DNA from: SIG578 sp036311245
Lineage (GTDB): Bacteria > Bacillota > Clostridia > Oscillospirales > Ruminococcaceae
Direction: 5' to 3'
Assembly (NCBI GenBank): GCA_036311245.1
Contig: JAXJQH010000102.1
Location: 1-15,719, forward strand
DNA length: 15,719 bases
The notes under the pieces are model-generated. The model was not told where the DNA came from, did not search any database, and worked only from the letters and a program-made list of their open reading frames with translations. Positions 1 to 7,434 of this stretch are shown here, piece after piece. The position numbers and the translations under genes were made by a program. Each line of letters opens with the position of its first letter. Position 1 is the first letter of the stretch.

Positions 1-203
1 CTTTTGAGCAAGCTATGCAGAGAATTGAGGAAATAGTTGCAATTCTTGAAAACGGTAAATCTTCTTTAGATGAGTCCCTCGGTTTGTTTGAAGAGGCGAC
101 AAAGCTTTGTGCCTATTGCAATAAAAGGCTTGACGATGCTCAGAAAAAGGTTCAGCAGTTTTCTGTTATTAATTTAGATGACGAGGAAAAAAATAATGAC
201 TGA
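1..203 (+). CDS. xseB: Exodeoxyribonuclease VII small subunit (5'-truncated by window edge)
   Basis: Small subunit of exonuclease VII, which with several copies per XseA large subunit degrades single-stranded DNA to oligonucleotides in the cytoplasm. The reading frame is open from base 3, and the first visible residues FEQAMQRIEEIV match the conserved N-terminal helix of XseB, usually preceded by only a few residues. The internal ATG at base 15 is therefore not the true start. The remaining 66 codons show the family pattern: a Glu/Leu-rich helix (SSLDESLGLFEEATKL), then a second amphipathic helix containing CNKRLDDAQKKV. XseB proteins are typically about 70-80 residues, so only a few codons are missing. 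xseA would be expected just upstream. The stop overlaps the start of ispA by 8 nt, the usual Firmicute arrangement. Confidence 0.93.
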   Translation, partial: FEQAMQRIEEIVAILENGKSSLDESLGLFEEATKLCAYCNKRLDDAQKKVQQFSVINLDDEEKNND

Positions 204-1083
204 TTTTAAAGAGAGAATTCAAGAATACTGCGCTCTTGTAGAGAATAAACTTGCAGATTATTTTAATCGTAAGGGCTGTCTGCAGCAAACTGTTTTTGAT
301 GCTATGAGCTACAGTATCGGCGCTGGCGGAAAAAGAATTCGTCCTATAATTCTGCTTGAGTTTTGCAGAATATGCTCGGGGGATATAAACGGCGCGCTAC
401 CTTATGCTTGCGCACTTGAAATGATACACACCTATTCTCTTATCCACGATGACCTTCCTTGTATGGACAACGATGATATGCGTCGTGGAAAACCCTCCTG
501 CCACAAGGCTTTTGGCGAGGCAAATGCTCTTCTTGCGGGCGATGCGCTTCTAAATATGGCTTTTGAAACGATGCTCTCATCACAAGAGGGCAACATCACT
601 GCGGAGTGTCGGCTTAAGGCAGCTCATTTTATAGCGCAGTGCGCGGGCGCTGACGGTATGATAGGTGGACAAACTATTGACCTTGAAAATGAAGGTAAGG
701 ATATTTCGCAAGATGTCCTACTTCGCCTTTATCGCGATAAAACTGCAGCTCTCCTGCGCGCAGCGGCGGTGTCGGGTGTAATTCTTGCCGGTGGCTCTCA
801 GAATAAGATAGATGCAGCAGACAGATTTGCATTAAATCTTGGACTTGCATTTCAAATAGTTGATGATATTCTCGATTGCACGGGCGATCAGGCTATTTTG
901 GGTAAACCTATTGGCAGTGATGAGAAAAACAATAAAAAAACATATGTTACATTTAATGGTCTTGATGCTGCTAAAGCTGAGGCAAAAAGGCTTACCAATG
1001 AAGCATTAAGTGCTTTAGATAATTTTGATAATACAGAATTTTTAATTGCGCTTTCAAATTATCTTTGTAATAGAAATAAATAA
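196..1083 (+). CDS. ispA: Polyprenyl synthetase, farnesyl diphosphate synthase type
   Basis: Condenses IPP with DMAPP and GPP to make farnesyl diphosphate, precursor of undecaprenyl lipid carriers and quinones. The 295-residue protein is all-helical with family motifs in order: GGKRIRP (44-50), first Asp-rich motif DDLPCMDNDD (85-94) preceded by HTYSLIH as in E. coli IspA, GGQ (157-159), DKT (181-183) and second Asp-rich motif DDILD (223-227). The two-residue insertion inside the first motif is typical of bacterial type II FPP synthases. I chose ATG 196 because GAGG at 183-186 sits 9 nt upstream and the protein then begins like its relatives. The in-frame ATG at 178 lacks a ribosome binding site and adds an unlikely MTRKKI. 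It overlaps xseB by 8 nt and precedes dxs by 8 nt. Product chain length (C15 versus C20) is inferred from the motif, not proven. Confidence 0.93.
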   Translation: MTDFKERIQEYCALVENKLADYFNRKGCLQQTVFDAMSYSIGAGGKRIRPIILLEFCRICSGDINGALPYACALEMIHTYSLIHDDLPCMDNDDMRRGKPSCHKAFGEANALLAGDALLNMAFETMLSSQEGNITAECRLKAAHFIAQCAGADGMIGGQTIDLENEGKDISQDVLLRLYRDKTAALLRAAAVSGVILAGGSQNKIDAADRFALNLGLAFQIVDDILDCTGDQAILGKPIGSDEKNNKKTYVTFNGLDAAKAEAKRLTNEALSALDNFDNTEFLIALSNYLCNRNK

Positions 1084-1091
1084 GGTGTACT

Positions 1092-2957
1092 ATGGAAGAG
1101 AAAAAAAGTATTCTTGCTTATATTAACTCTCCGGATGATGTTAAAAAATTAGATAATAAAGAGCTTTCACCGCTTTGCGATGAAATTAGAAAAACCTTGA
1201 TTGAAACCCTATCCAAGCAGGGTGGACATCTTGCGTCCAATCTTGGAACAGTTGAGCTTTCGGTTGCACTGCACCGTGTTTTTTCCACTCCTGGGGACCA
1301 AATTGTTTGGGATGTTGGACATCAGTCTTACACTCACAAGCTTTTAACAGGTAGAAAAGAAAAATTTTATACCATCAGAAAAAAAGGCGGTATTTCGGGA
1401 TTTCCAAATCCTAAAGAAAGTGTTCACGATGCTTTTTTAACAGGTCACAGTAGCACCTCGCTTGCCGCAGCATTTGGACTTGCCAGAGCAAAAGCTATTT
1501 CAGGTGATGATGGACATGTCATTGCGGTTGTAGGAGATGGCGCCGCAAGCGGCGGAATGTTTTATGAAGGCCTGAATAATATAGGGCATTATCACGACAG
1601 ACTTATTGTTATTCTTAATGATAATAAAATTTCAATCTCCAAAAATATAGGCGGAGTAGCGAAATATTTATCTGAAATTCGAGTAAGACCAAAATATTTC
1701 AAGGCAAAGGACAGTATTGAGAGGTATATTTCAAAGATTCCTCTTATAGGAAAATGGCTAAGACGCAAAATTAGCAGTTCAAAGTCTATGCTTAAATATG
1801 CCTTGTTTCATAACACCTGGTTTGAGGAGTTTGGTTTTACCTATTTAGGTCCTGTTGACGGACACGATGTTAAGACTCTGTGTGAGGTTTTAAAGCGCGC
1901 AAAATCCTTAAACAGACCCGTTTTTATCCATATAGAAACAGTTAAGGGAAAAGGGTATAAGTTTGCCGAGGAAAACCCGGGCGCTTATCACGGAGTAAAG
2001 CCATTTGACCCCGAAATCGGAAATAAAGTCAACAAAACCTCGGATGGATTTTCTGAAGCATTCGGGAAGCTGCTTGCAGAGCTTGGCAGAGAAGATAAGA
2101 AAATCTGCGCAATTTCGCCTGCGATGAAGTATGCAACGGGACTTGATAAATTTGCTGCCGAATTTCCCCGCCGTTTTCTTGATGTCGGCATAGCCGAACC
2201 GCTCGCCATTACAACTGCGGCGGGTATGGCAAAAAATGGGATTATCCCTGTTGTAGCAGTATATTCATCGTTTTTACAGCGTGCCTATGATCAGGTGCTG
2301 CACGATGCTGCAATTTCAAATCTTCATATAGTTATTGCAATAGACAGAGCAGGGATTGTCGGCGAGGACGGTGAAACACATCAGGGAATATTTGATGTAG
2401 CTTTTCTATCAACAATTCCAGATGTAACAATTTTCTCGCCATCTAACTTAGAGGAGCTTTCGCTCTGTCTGAAAAGGGCAATTTACGATGTATCCGGAGT
2501 TGTAGCGATTCGTTATCCCAAAGGAACCTCTGCATTACTCCCTGAGCGGTTTGAGCTTTCTGATAGTGAGCAAACGCTATATTGTTCTGATTTAAATAAT
2601 GACAAAAATCGACTTATAATTACCTACGGACGGGTATATGAACAATGCGCTAAATCCGTTGAATTGGCTGAGAAAAACGGTGTTGGGGTCGATATTTTAA
2701 AATTAGTTAATCTCTCTTGCAATCCTGATAGCATAGAGCTTGTAAGCAAATATAAAAATGTTTTGTTTGTGGAAGAGGGAACAGAGCGTGGCTCTATTTC
2801 AGAGAAATTTGGTAATGAGCTTTTGAAATCAGGATTTTCCGGGAAATATCGCGCACATACATTGGGTAACTCTTTTATAGCTCATCAGAGTGTCTCTGAG
2901 GCATTTAAAGAGTATAAAATGGATGCAGAAAGTATTTATAATATGATAAAGGAATAA
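1092..2957 (+). CDS. dxs: 1-deoxy-D-xylulose-5-phosphate synthase
   Basis: Thiamine-diphosphate enzyme joining pyruvate and glyceraldehyde 3-phosphate, the first step of the MEP isoprenoid pathway, which fits its place directly after ispA. The 621 residues match the family length. Visible motifs: GGHLASNLG (44-52) with catalytic-type His46, DVGHQSY (74-80), TGHSSTS (117-123), the ThDP/Mg motif GDG (148-150) through NDN (176-178), GAYHGV with His300, YSSFLQRAYDQ (391-401) and DRAGIVGEDGETHQG (418-432). One position is odd: the usual DVGIAEQHA or DVGIAEEHA, which supplies the Glu contacting the ThDP aminopyrimidine, reads DVGIAEPLA here. The Glu (369) is kept, but the next two residues are Pro-Leu. 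The frame is intact through the whole gene, so I expect a functional enzyme. AAGGTG at 1082-1087 serves as ribosome binding site. Confidence 0.95.
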   Translation: MEEKKSILAYINSPDDVKKLDNKELSPLCDEIRKTLIETLSKQGGHLASNLGTVELSVALHRVFSTPGDQIVWDVGHQSYTHKLLTGRKEKFYTIRKKGGISGFPNPKESVHDAFLTGHSSTSLAAAFGLARAKAISGDDGHVIAVVGDGAASGGMFYEGLNNIGHYHDRLIVILNDNKISISKNIGGVAKYLSEIRVRPKYFKAKDSIERYISKIPLIGKWLRRKISSSKSMLKYALFHNTWFEEFGFTYLGPVDGHDVKTLCEVLKRAKSLNRPVFIHIETVKGKGYKFAEENPGAYHGVKPFDPEIGNKVNKTSDGFSEAFGKLLAELGREDKKICAISPAMKYATGLDKFAAEFPRRFLDVGIAEPLAITTAAGMAKNGIIPVVAVYSSFLQRAYDQVLHDAAISNLHIVIAIDRAGIVGEDGETHQGIFDVAFLSTIPDVTIFSPSNLEELSLCLKRAIYDVSGVVAIRYPKGTSALLPERFELSDSEQTLYCSDLNNDKNRLIITYGRVYEQCAKSVELAEKNGVGVDILKLVNLSCNPDSIELVSKYKNVLFVEEGTERGSISEKFGNELLKSGFSGKYRAHTLGNSFIAHQSVSEAFKEYKMDAESIYNMIKE

Positions 2958-2966
2958 AACTAAAGT

Positions 2967-3773
2967 ATGCAAAAGAAAAGATTGGATGTCATCCTTGTCG
3001 AAAGAGGATATGTGCCGTCAAGAGAGAGGGCAAAATCACTTATTATGTCCGGTATTGTCTTTGTAGACGGTGAGCGTGTTGACAAGGCGGGGAGTACAAT
3101 AGCTGAAGATGCTAATTTAGAGGTTCGCGGAAGTGGCCTTTCTTATGTCAGTCGAGGTGGCCTTAAGCTTGAAAAGGCTATGCAGAAATTTCCGATTGTT
3201 TTAAATCAGAAGGTTTGTATGGACATCGGGGCTTCAACGGGCGGATTTACTGATTGTATGCTTCAAAATGGAGCAAAAAAAGTTTTTGCGGTCGATGTAG
3301 GATACGGTCAGCTCGCTTGGAAGCTTCGCTGTGATGAACGTGTTGTTAATTTAGAAAGAACAAATGTCCGATATCTAACGGCAGAACAGGTAGGGGAGCC
3401 TGTCGATTTTATAAGTGTCGATGTTTCGTTTATATCCTTAACGCTTGTTCTCCCCGTTGCTAAGACCTATCTTTCTGAAAATGGAGAAATGGTTTGCCTT
3501 ATAAAGCCTCAATTTGAGGCAGGAAGAGAAAACGTCGGTAAAAAAGGGGTCGTGCGTGACAAGCAAGTGCACATTGATGTCGTAAATAAGATTACTTCTT
3601 TTGCTAAGGAGAATAATTTCGTTGTAAAGGGACTGACCTTTTCACCTGTAAAAGGGCCTGAGGGCAATATAGAGTATCTGATTTATCTTAAAAAAGGATC
3701 GGGCAAGCTTGAAATTGAAGAAAATTTAAGCGAGCAAATTGTTTTAGAATCACATTTGACACTTGATACATAA
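2967..3773 (+). CDS. tlyA: TlyA-family S4/FtsJ rRNA methyltransferase
   Basis: Belongs to the TlyA (YqxC) family, which in mycobacteria 2'-O-methylates rRNA and is historically annotated as hemolysin. The 268 residues comprise an N-terminal S4 RNA-binding domain (about 5-62, RLDVILVERGYVPSRERAK onward) and a Rossmann-like FtsJ methyltransferase domain. The domain shows SAM motif DIGASTGGFTDCML (86-99), acidic loop FAVDVGYGQL (107-116), VDVSFISL (151-158), IKPQFEAG (179-186) and GNIEYL (233-238). Candidate catalytic residues Lys67, Asp152, Lys180 and Glu236 are all present. The ribosome binding site is weak or distant (AAAGGA at 2948-2953). dxs ends 9 nt upstream and nadK follows after 14 nt, the usual Firmicute order. 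The methylated nucleotide in this organism cannot be read from sequence, and haemolytic activity should not be assumed. Confidence 0.93.
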   Translation: MQKKRLDVILVERGYVPSRERAKSLIMSGIVFVDGERVDKAGSTIAEDANLEVRGSGLSYVSRGGLKLEKAMQKFPIVLNQKVCMDIGASTGGFTDCMLQNGAKKVFAVDVGYGQLAWKLRCDERVVNLERTNVRYLTAEQVGEPVDFISVDVSFISLTLVLPVAKTYLSENGEMVCLIKPQFEAGRENVGKKGVVRDKQVHIDVVNKITSFAKENNFVVKGLTFSPVKGPEGNIEYLIYLKKGSGKLEIEENLSEQIVLESHLTLDT

Positions 3774-3775
3774 AG

Positions 3776-3781
3776 AAGGTG
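3776..3781 (+). promoter_or_regulatory. Ribosome binding site that decides the nadK start
   Basis: AAGGTG at 3776-3781 lies 6 nt before TTG 3788, ideal spacing for a Firmicute Shine-Dalgarno. The competing in-frame GTG at 3779 falls inside this element and would have no room for ribosome binding, so the TTG is preferred. Confidence 0.65.
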
Positions 3782-3787
3782 AGTAAC

Positions 3788-4642
3788 TTGAAGGTTTTGT
3801 TGCTTCCAAATTTTCAAAAAAATGAGTGCTTTCAGATAACATTAAAAGTAATCGATGTTATAAAAAAAGCCGGAGCAGATATATTTGCTTTAGATTATAA
3901 CAAGCAAAATATTAATGACGACCATTTAACTTATTTATCTCCAAATCAAATCAACTCTGATATTGATTTTGCCATCGCAATCGGCGGAGACGGCACAATT
4001 ATAAAGGCTGCCAATCTACTTTTGGAGAGAGAAATCCCGCTAATTGGTGTAAATCTTGGAACCCTCGGCTTTCTTGCAGGAATAGAAAAGGATGAGATTG
4101 AACTTTTATCCTCAATTTTAGCAGGTAAATTCACTATTGATGAGCGTATGACTCTAGAAGTTTCAATTTGCCGCCAAAACGGCACCCAGCAGTGCTTTAC
4201 ATCTATAAATGATGTTGTAATATGCAAAAATGCATTTTCAGGAATAATTGATCTTGATGTTTATTGTTCAGATGTGCCGACTGCTCACTATAGGGCAGAT
4301 GGAATTATTTTCTCTACACCCTCAGGATCAACCGCCTATGCAATGTCAGCAGGCGGCCCAATAATGCATCCTGATGTAAAGGCAATTTCCTTGACACCAA
4401 TTTGCGCTCATTCGTTATTATCTCGACCGATTATTTTACCTGAATATGAGGAGATAACCGTAAAAACCAACGCAGACTCTGCCAAAAGAAAGGTTTTTGT
4501 TGTTGCGGATGGACTGAATTCTGCAGATGTTGCGGAAAATGATATTATAAAAATTTGCAGATATGAAAAAAATATAAAATTTATTTCTGCAAATGAGAAA
4601 AGCTTTTATTCAGCAGTCAATAAAAAGTTGATGGAAAGGTAG
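3788..4642 (+). CDS. nadK: NAD kinase (NAD+ to NADP+)
   Basis: Phosphorylates NAD at the adenosine 2'-hydroxyl, the only de novo source of NADP. The reductive step after Dxs in the MEP pathway uses NADPH. The 284-residue protein carries the signature GGDGT (66-70) with its catalytic Asp, followed by VNLGTLGFLA (88-97), the NE/D motif as Asn141-Asp142, the glycine-rich DGIIFSTPSGSTAY (171-184), PICAHSLLSRPIILP (204-218) and VVADG (238-242). Start: TTG 3788 with AAGGTG six bases upstream gives MKVLLLPNF, the typical N-terminus of the family. The longer GTG 3779 start would overlap its own ribosome binding site. It lies between tlyA and argR with 14-nt gaps on each side, so it is probably co-transcribed. 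Confidence 0.94.
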   Translation: MKVLLLPNFQKNECFQITLKVIDVIKKAGADIFALDYNKQNINDDHLTYLSPNQINSDIDFAIAIGGDGTIIKAANLLLEREIPLIGVNLGTLGFLAGIEKDEIELLSSILAGKFTIDERMTLEVSICRQNGTQQCFTSINDVVICKNAFSGIIDLDVYCSDVPTAHYRADGIIFSTPSGSTAYAMSAGGPIMHPDVKAISLTPICAHSLLSRPIILPEYEEITVKTNADSAKRKVFVVADGLNSADVAENDIIKICRYEKNIKFISANEKSFYSAVNKKLMER

Positions 4643-4656
4643 TTGTATAATCTATT

Positions 4657-5112
4657 ATGAAGCAGAAAAGACAAGAAATGATTCTCAACATTATTTCAAA
4701 CAATGATGTTGATACCCAATCAAGATTAATGGAATTATTAAAGGAAAGTGGTTTTTCTGCAACGCAGGCAACCCTTTCTCGTGATATTCGTGAGCTTAGG
4801 CTTGTAAAAGTAATGACTGATACGGGTATTTACAAATATGATGTGCCAACTCAGGAAAAGGCGACAGAACTTAGCACAAAATTTCGCTCTATCTTTTCAG
4901 ATGCGGTTGTAAGTGTTGATTATGCATTTCATATTGTAGTGCTTAAATGCCATACAGGAATGGCAAGCGCTGCCTGCGCAGCTTTGGATAATATGAAAAT
5001 CCGTGATGTTGTTGGCTCGCTTGCAGGAGATGATACTATTTTTGTGCTTCTGCGCAACGAACAGCAGGCATTAAAGCTTGTCAGTGAAATCAGACAAATT
5101 ATAAAGGGATAA
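4657..5112 (+). CDS. argR: Arginine repressor ArgR/AhrC
   Basis: Arginine-responsive hexameric DNA-binding regulator that represses arginine biosynthesis and, in Bacillus, also activates catabolism. The 151-residue length is standard. The N-terminal winged helix (about 1-70) shows MKQKRQEMILNIISNN, then the recognition helix region ATQATLSRDIRELRLVKV. The C-terminal oligomerisation and arginine-binding domain (about 78-150) contains GSLAGDDTIFVLLR, where the Asp pair normally contacts arginine. A short palindrome, ATAAT-CT-ATTAT at 4647-4658, covers the start codon and could be a degenerate ARG box, but it does not match the consensus well. The nearest AAAGG (4635-4639) is rather far upstream, so initiation may be weak or coupled to nadK, which ends 14 nt earlier. 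No arginine genes are in the window. The argR-recN pairing is common in Firmicutes. Confidence 0.95.
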   Translation: MKQKRQEMILNIISNNDVDTQSRLMELLKESGFSATQATLSRDIRELRLVKVMTDTGIYKYDVPTQEKATELSTKFRSIFSDAVVSVDYAFHIVVLKCHTGMASAACAALDNMKIRDVVGSLAGDDTIFVLLRNEQQALKLVSEIRQIIKG

Positions 5113-5126
5113 AGGGGACATTTACA

Positions 5127-6788
5127 ATGCTGATGCAACTTCACATTGAAAATGTAGCTGTTATTGAAGAGGCAAATATTGAGTTTTCCGATGGATTTCA
5201 CGTATTAACGGGTGAAACAGGTGCCGGAAAATCAATTATAATTGACTCTATCAATGCTGTAACAGGAGAGAAAACTTCTAAAAATATAATTCGCAGCGGA
5301 GCTGCAAAGGCTAAGATATCTGCTGTTTTTTGTGACATTGGTGAAGCTGCACAAGAAACACTTAACGAAATCGGCTGCGAAGTTTCCGAAGATGGAATGA
5401 TTATGCTCAGCAGAGAATTATCTATTGAGGGAAGAAGTGTTTTCCGTTTAAACGGCAGCATTGTTCCTATGATGATTGTTAAGCAAATTGCACCGTTTCT
5501 TATAAATATCCACGGTCAGCACGACAATCAGCAGCTTTTTTCGCCTTCTAAGCATATTAATTTTATAGATGGATTTGCAAATCTTTTTAGTGAGCTGGAA
5601 GAATATAAAGTTGTATACAAGAAAATGACCGATGTTCGCTTGCAACTGCAAAACATAGAGACTGATGATGCTTTAAAAGAGCGAAAACTCGAGCTTCTTC
5701 GGTTTCAAATCGATGAAATTGAGGCTGCTGCGCTTGTAGGCGGCGAGGAAGAAGAGCTACTTTCAAAAAGAGATATAATAAAGAATTCTGAGGAGCTTTC
5801 CGAAAATATCTCATATGCGCACTCGCTGCTTTCGGGAAATGATGAGTCAGATGGTGCTGTTAACCTTATGCGTAAATTAGCAAATGCTTTAGCGACTGTT
5901 TCTGAGTATGCATCTGATCTTTCAGCGCTTTCAGATATGGCATCGTCGGTAGTTTATGAGCTTGAGGAGATTTCTTCAGAAGTAAGAAGCTTAGACAACA
6001 GATTTGAGTTTGATCCTCAGGAGCTGGATGAGATAGAGGAGAGACTTGACCTTATTTTTCGCTTGAAGCAAAAGTATGGCGGAAGTGTTGAAGAAATTAT
6101 CCAAAAATATGCAGAGCTTCAAAATGAATTTAACGATATTAATTTCAGTGAAGAGCGCATAGCAAAGCTGCAAAAAGAATACGAGCGGCTGTTTGCGGAG
6201 TGTAGTATGAAAGCTCAGGCGCTTTCCGAAAAAAGAATTTGTGCTTGTAAACTGCTTTGTGAGCTAGTAACAGAAGAGCTTGCATTTTTAGATATGCCTA
6301 ATGTAAGCTTTTCGGTTTCGCACAATACCGTACAGCTTAAAAACGATGGCTGTGACCAGATTGAGTTTATGATATCTGCTAACAGAGGCGAGGAGCTGAG
6401 ACCCCTTTCCAAAATCGCATCGGGTGGCGAGCTTTCAAGAATTATGCTTGCAATCAAAACCGTTCTTTCGCAAAGCGATGAAACTCAAACCCTTATATTT
6501 GATGAAATTGATACGGGCGTGAGCGGAAAAACAGCTCGAAAGATTGGCGAAAAAATGAAGCAGATATCCACTCAAAAGCAGGTTTTGTGTGTAACTCACT
6601 TAGCTCAAATAGCATCACTTGCAAACAATCATTTGTTGATTGAAAAAAATACATCAGGTGACAGAACATACACTTCTGTTCGTTCTTTAAGCGATAGTGA
6701 ACGGGTTGAGGAGGTTGCTCGAATAATGGGCGGAGAAGTTATAACACCCGCAACACTTAAAGCAGCACAGGAATTAATTAATCAATAA
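5127..6788 (+). CDS. recN: DNA repair protein RecN (SMC-like ATPase)
   Basis: SMC-like ATPase recruited early to double-strand breaks. The 553 residues have split ABC ATPase halves around a long coiled coil: Walker A GETGAGKS (29-36) in an N-terminus starting MLMQLHIENVAVIEEA, Q-loop-region GQHDNQQL (130-137), Glu/Lys/Leu-rich helices over roughly 150-390, the ABC signature SGGELS (432-437), Walker B LIFDE with Asp459-Glu460, and the switch region CVTHLAQIAS. All nucleotide-binding motifs are intact and the length is normal. AAAGGGGA at 5111-5118 gives good spacing to ATG 5127. A second ATG two codons later is less well placed. It follows argR by 14 nt, and the small four-cysteine gene follows it by 18 nt. 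I see no clear LexA box, so SOS control is not supported from this window. Confidence 0.96.
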   Translation: MLMQLHIENVAVIEEANIEFSDGFHVLTGETGAGKSIIIDSINAVTGEKTSKNIIRSGAAKAKISAVFCDIGEAAQETLNEIGCEVSEDGMIMLSRELSIEGRSVFRLNGSIVPMMIVKQIAPFLINIHGQHDNQQLFSPSKHINFIDGFANLFSELEEYKVVYKKMTDVRLQLQNIETDDALKERKLELLRFQIDEIEAAALVGGEEEELLSKRDIIKNSEELSENISYAHSLLSGNDESDGAVNLMRKLANALATVSEYASDLSALSDMASSVVYELEEISSEVRSLDNRFEFDPQELDEIEERLDLIFRLKQKYGGSVEEIIQKYAELQNEFNDINFSEERIAKLQKEYERLFAECSMKAQALSEKRICACKLLCELVTEELAFLDMPNVSFSVSHNTVQLKNDGCDQIEFMISANRGEELRPLSKIASGGELSRIMLAIKTVLSQSDETQTLIFDEIDTGVSGKTARKIGEKMKQISTQKQVLCVTHLAQIASLANNHLLIEKNTSGDRTYTSVRSLSDSERVEEVARIMGGEVITPATLKAAQELINQ

Positions 6789-6806
6789 CGAGAGGAATTG
6801 TTTAAG

Positions 6807-7022
6807 TTGAAGATTAAATTGTTTGGGAAAAAGGTAGAACCTGCATGCTTATACTGCCGTCACGGCAGAGCAAACGGGGAAGGAGATAGGGTTTTCTGCT
6901 CTAAAAAAGGAATTGTTTCAGCAGTAAATTCCTGCCGCCGTTTTGATTATGACCCCTTGAAACGAGTTCCCAAAAAAGCGGTTTTATCTACTGATTTAAC
7001 AGAAAAAGATTTCGAAATATAA
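6807..7022 (+). CDS. Small conserved four-cysteine protein, function unknown
   Basis: A 71-residue basic protein that I recognise only as the kind of small hypothetical often found after recN in Clostridia. Its cysteines at 14, 17, 31 and 43 form CX2C-X13-C-X11-C, which could bind one zinc ion or an iron-sulfur cluster. They are embedded in PACLYCRHG, VFCSKKGIV and NSCRRFDYDPLKR. The C-terminal 20 residues look disordered. There is no signal peptide or membrane segment, so it is probably cytoplasmic. I chose TTG 6807 because GAGAGG at 6790-6795 is 11 nt upstream and gives MKIKLFGKK. The TTG at 6798 is only 2 nt from that element. It follows recN by 18 nt and has no terminator after it, so it is the last gene of the recN operon. 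A role in DNA repair would be guilt by association only. Confidence 0.72.
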   Translation: MKIKLFGKKVEPACLYCRHGRANGEGDRVFCSKKGIVSAVNSCRRFDYDPLKRVPKKAVLSTDLTEKDFEI

Positions 7023-7082
7023 ATTTTTGAACGCATTTTAATAACAATTTTACATTTACTACTATAAAAATAAAAAAATATG

Positions 7083-7111
7083 TTGCAAAAAAATTATAAA
7101 TATGATATTAT
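7083..7111 (+). promoter_or_regulatory. Predicted sigma-A promoter with extended -10, upstream of secG
   Basis: TTGCAA (7083-7088) and TATTAT (7106-7111) are separated by 17 bp, and TG at 7103-7104 one base before the -10 makes an extended -10 element. Transcription would start near 7118, about 28 nt before the secG ATG. It lies in the AT-rich 123-bp gap after the recN operon, where I see no terminator, so some read-through from upstream is also likely. Confidence 0.7.
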
Positions 7112-7145
7112 TTTATAGTTAAAAAAGTTATTCGGAGGATTTAAA

Positions 7146-7397
7146 ATGAATATTTTCGAAATAATTGCAGGCGCATTTCTCATTCTAACAAGTATTGCTA
7201 TTATCATTTTGGTTATGCTTCAGGATTCCACAGAGGGAATGTCTTCTGCTGTTACAGGTGATGTTTCTCAGTCGTATTTTAACAGTAACCGCGGTCAGAC
7301 CAGAGAAGAGAAGCTTAAGAAATTTACTAAAATCTGTATTATTGTATTTATGGTTATTACTCTTGCTGTAGGAATAGTCAGCAGATTTGTAAAGTAA
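7146..7397 (+). CDS. secG: Preprotein translocase subunit SecG
   Basis: Small non-essential membrane subunit that binds SecYE and assists SecA-driven export. The 83 residues show the SecG layout: a first membrane helix (about 5-24, IIAGAFLILTSIAIIILVML), the conserved polar loop QDSTEGMSSAVTGD with Gly/Ser-rich sequence, a short charged stretch (REEKLKKFTK) and a second helix (about 60-79). GGAGGA at 7134-7139 sits 6 nt before the ATG, an excellent site. It has its own promoter and is followed after 37 nt by a gene for an exported sorted protein, rather than by the rnr/smpB genes often found beside secG in Firmicutes. That position suggests joint expression of an export component with its downstream secreted neighbour, although SecG acts generally. 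Confidence 0.92.
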   Translation: MNIFEIIAGAFLILTSIAIIILVMLQDSTEGMSSAVTGDVSQSYFNSNRGQTREEKLKKFTKICIIVFMVITLAVGIVSRFVK

Positions 7398-7416
7398 TTT
7401 AATTTTAAAATTAAAT
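7397..7416 (+). repeat. 20-bp perfect AT-only palindrome after secG
   Basis: ATTTAATTTTAAAATTAAAT reads identically on both strands. It begins at the last base of the secG stop codon and ends just before the ribosome binding site (GGAGGT, 7421-7426) of the next gene. It has no G/C and no loop, so it is not a terminator. It may be an operator or simply chance in AT-rich DNA. Confidence 0.5.
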
Positions 7417-7434
7417 ATACGGAGGTAATTTGCT

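Noticed and set aside
178..195. ispA start at ATG 178
   Set aside because: No ribosome binding site precedes it, while GAGG is well placed for ATG 196, which also fits family N-termini.
2967..3773. TlyA as a haemolysin/virulence factor
   Set aside because: S4 and FtsJ domains with complete methyltransferase residues support an RNA methyltransferase. The haemolysin name is historical.
4141..4240. NadK Asn-Asp in place of Asn-Glu (residues 141-142)
   Set aside because: The family motif is known to be NE or ND, so this is ordinary variation.
4623..4651. Promoter for argR from TATAAT at 4646-4651
   Set aside because: No acceptable -35 lies 16-18 bp upstream, and the -10 sits only 5 nt before the start codon, which would make the transcript start inside the gene.
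7023..7082. Possible terminator after the four-cysteine gene
   Set aside because: The sequence is nearly all A/T with no GC stem, so no intrinsic terminator can be supported.
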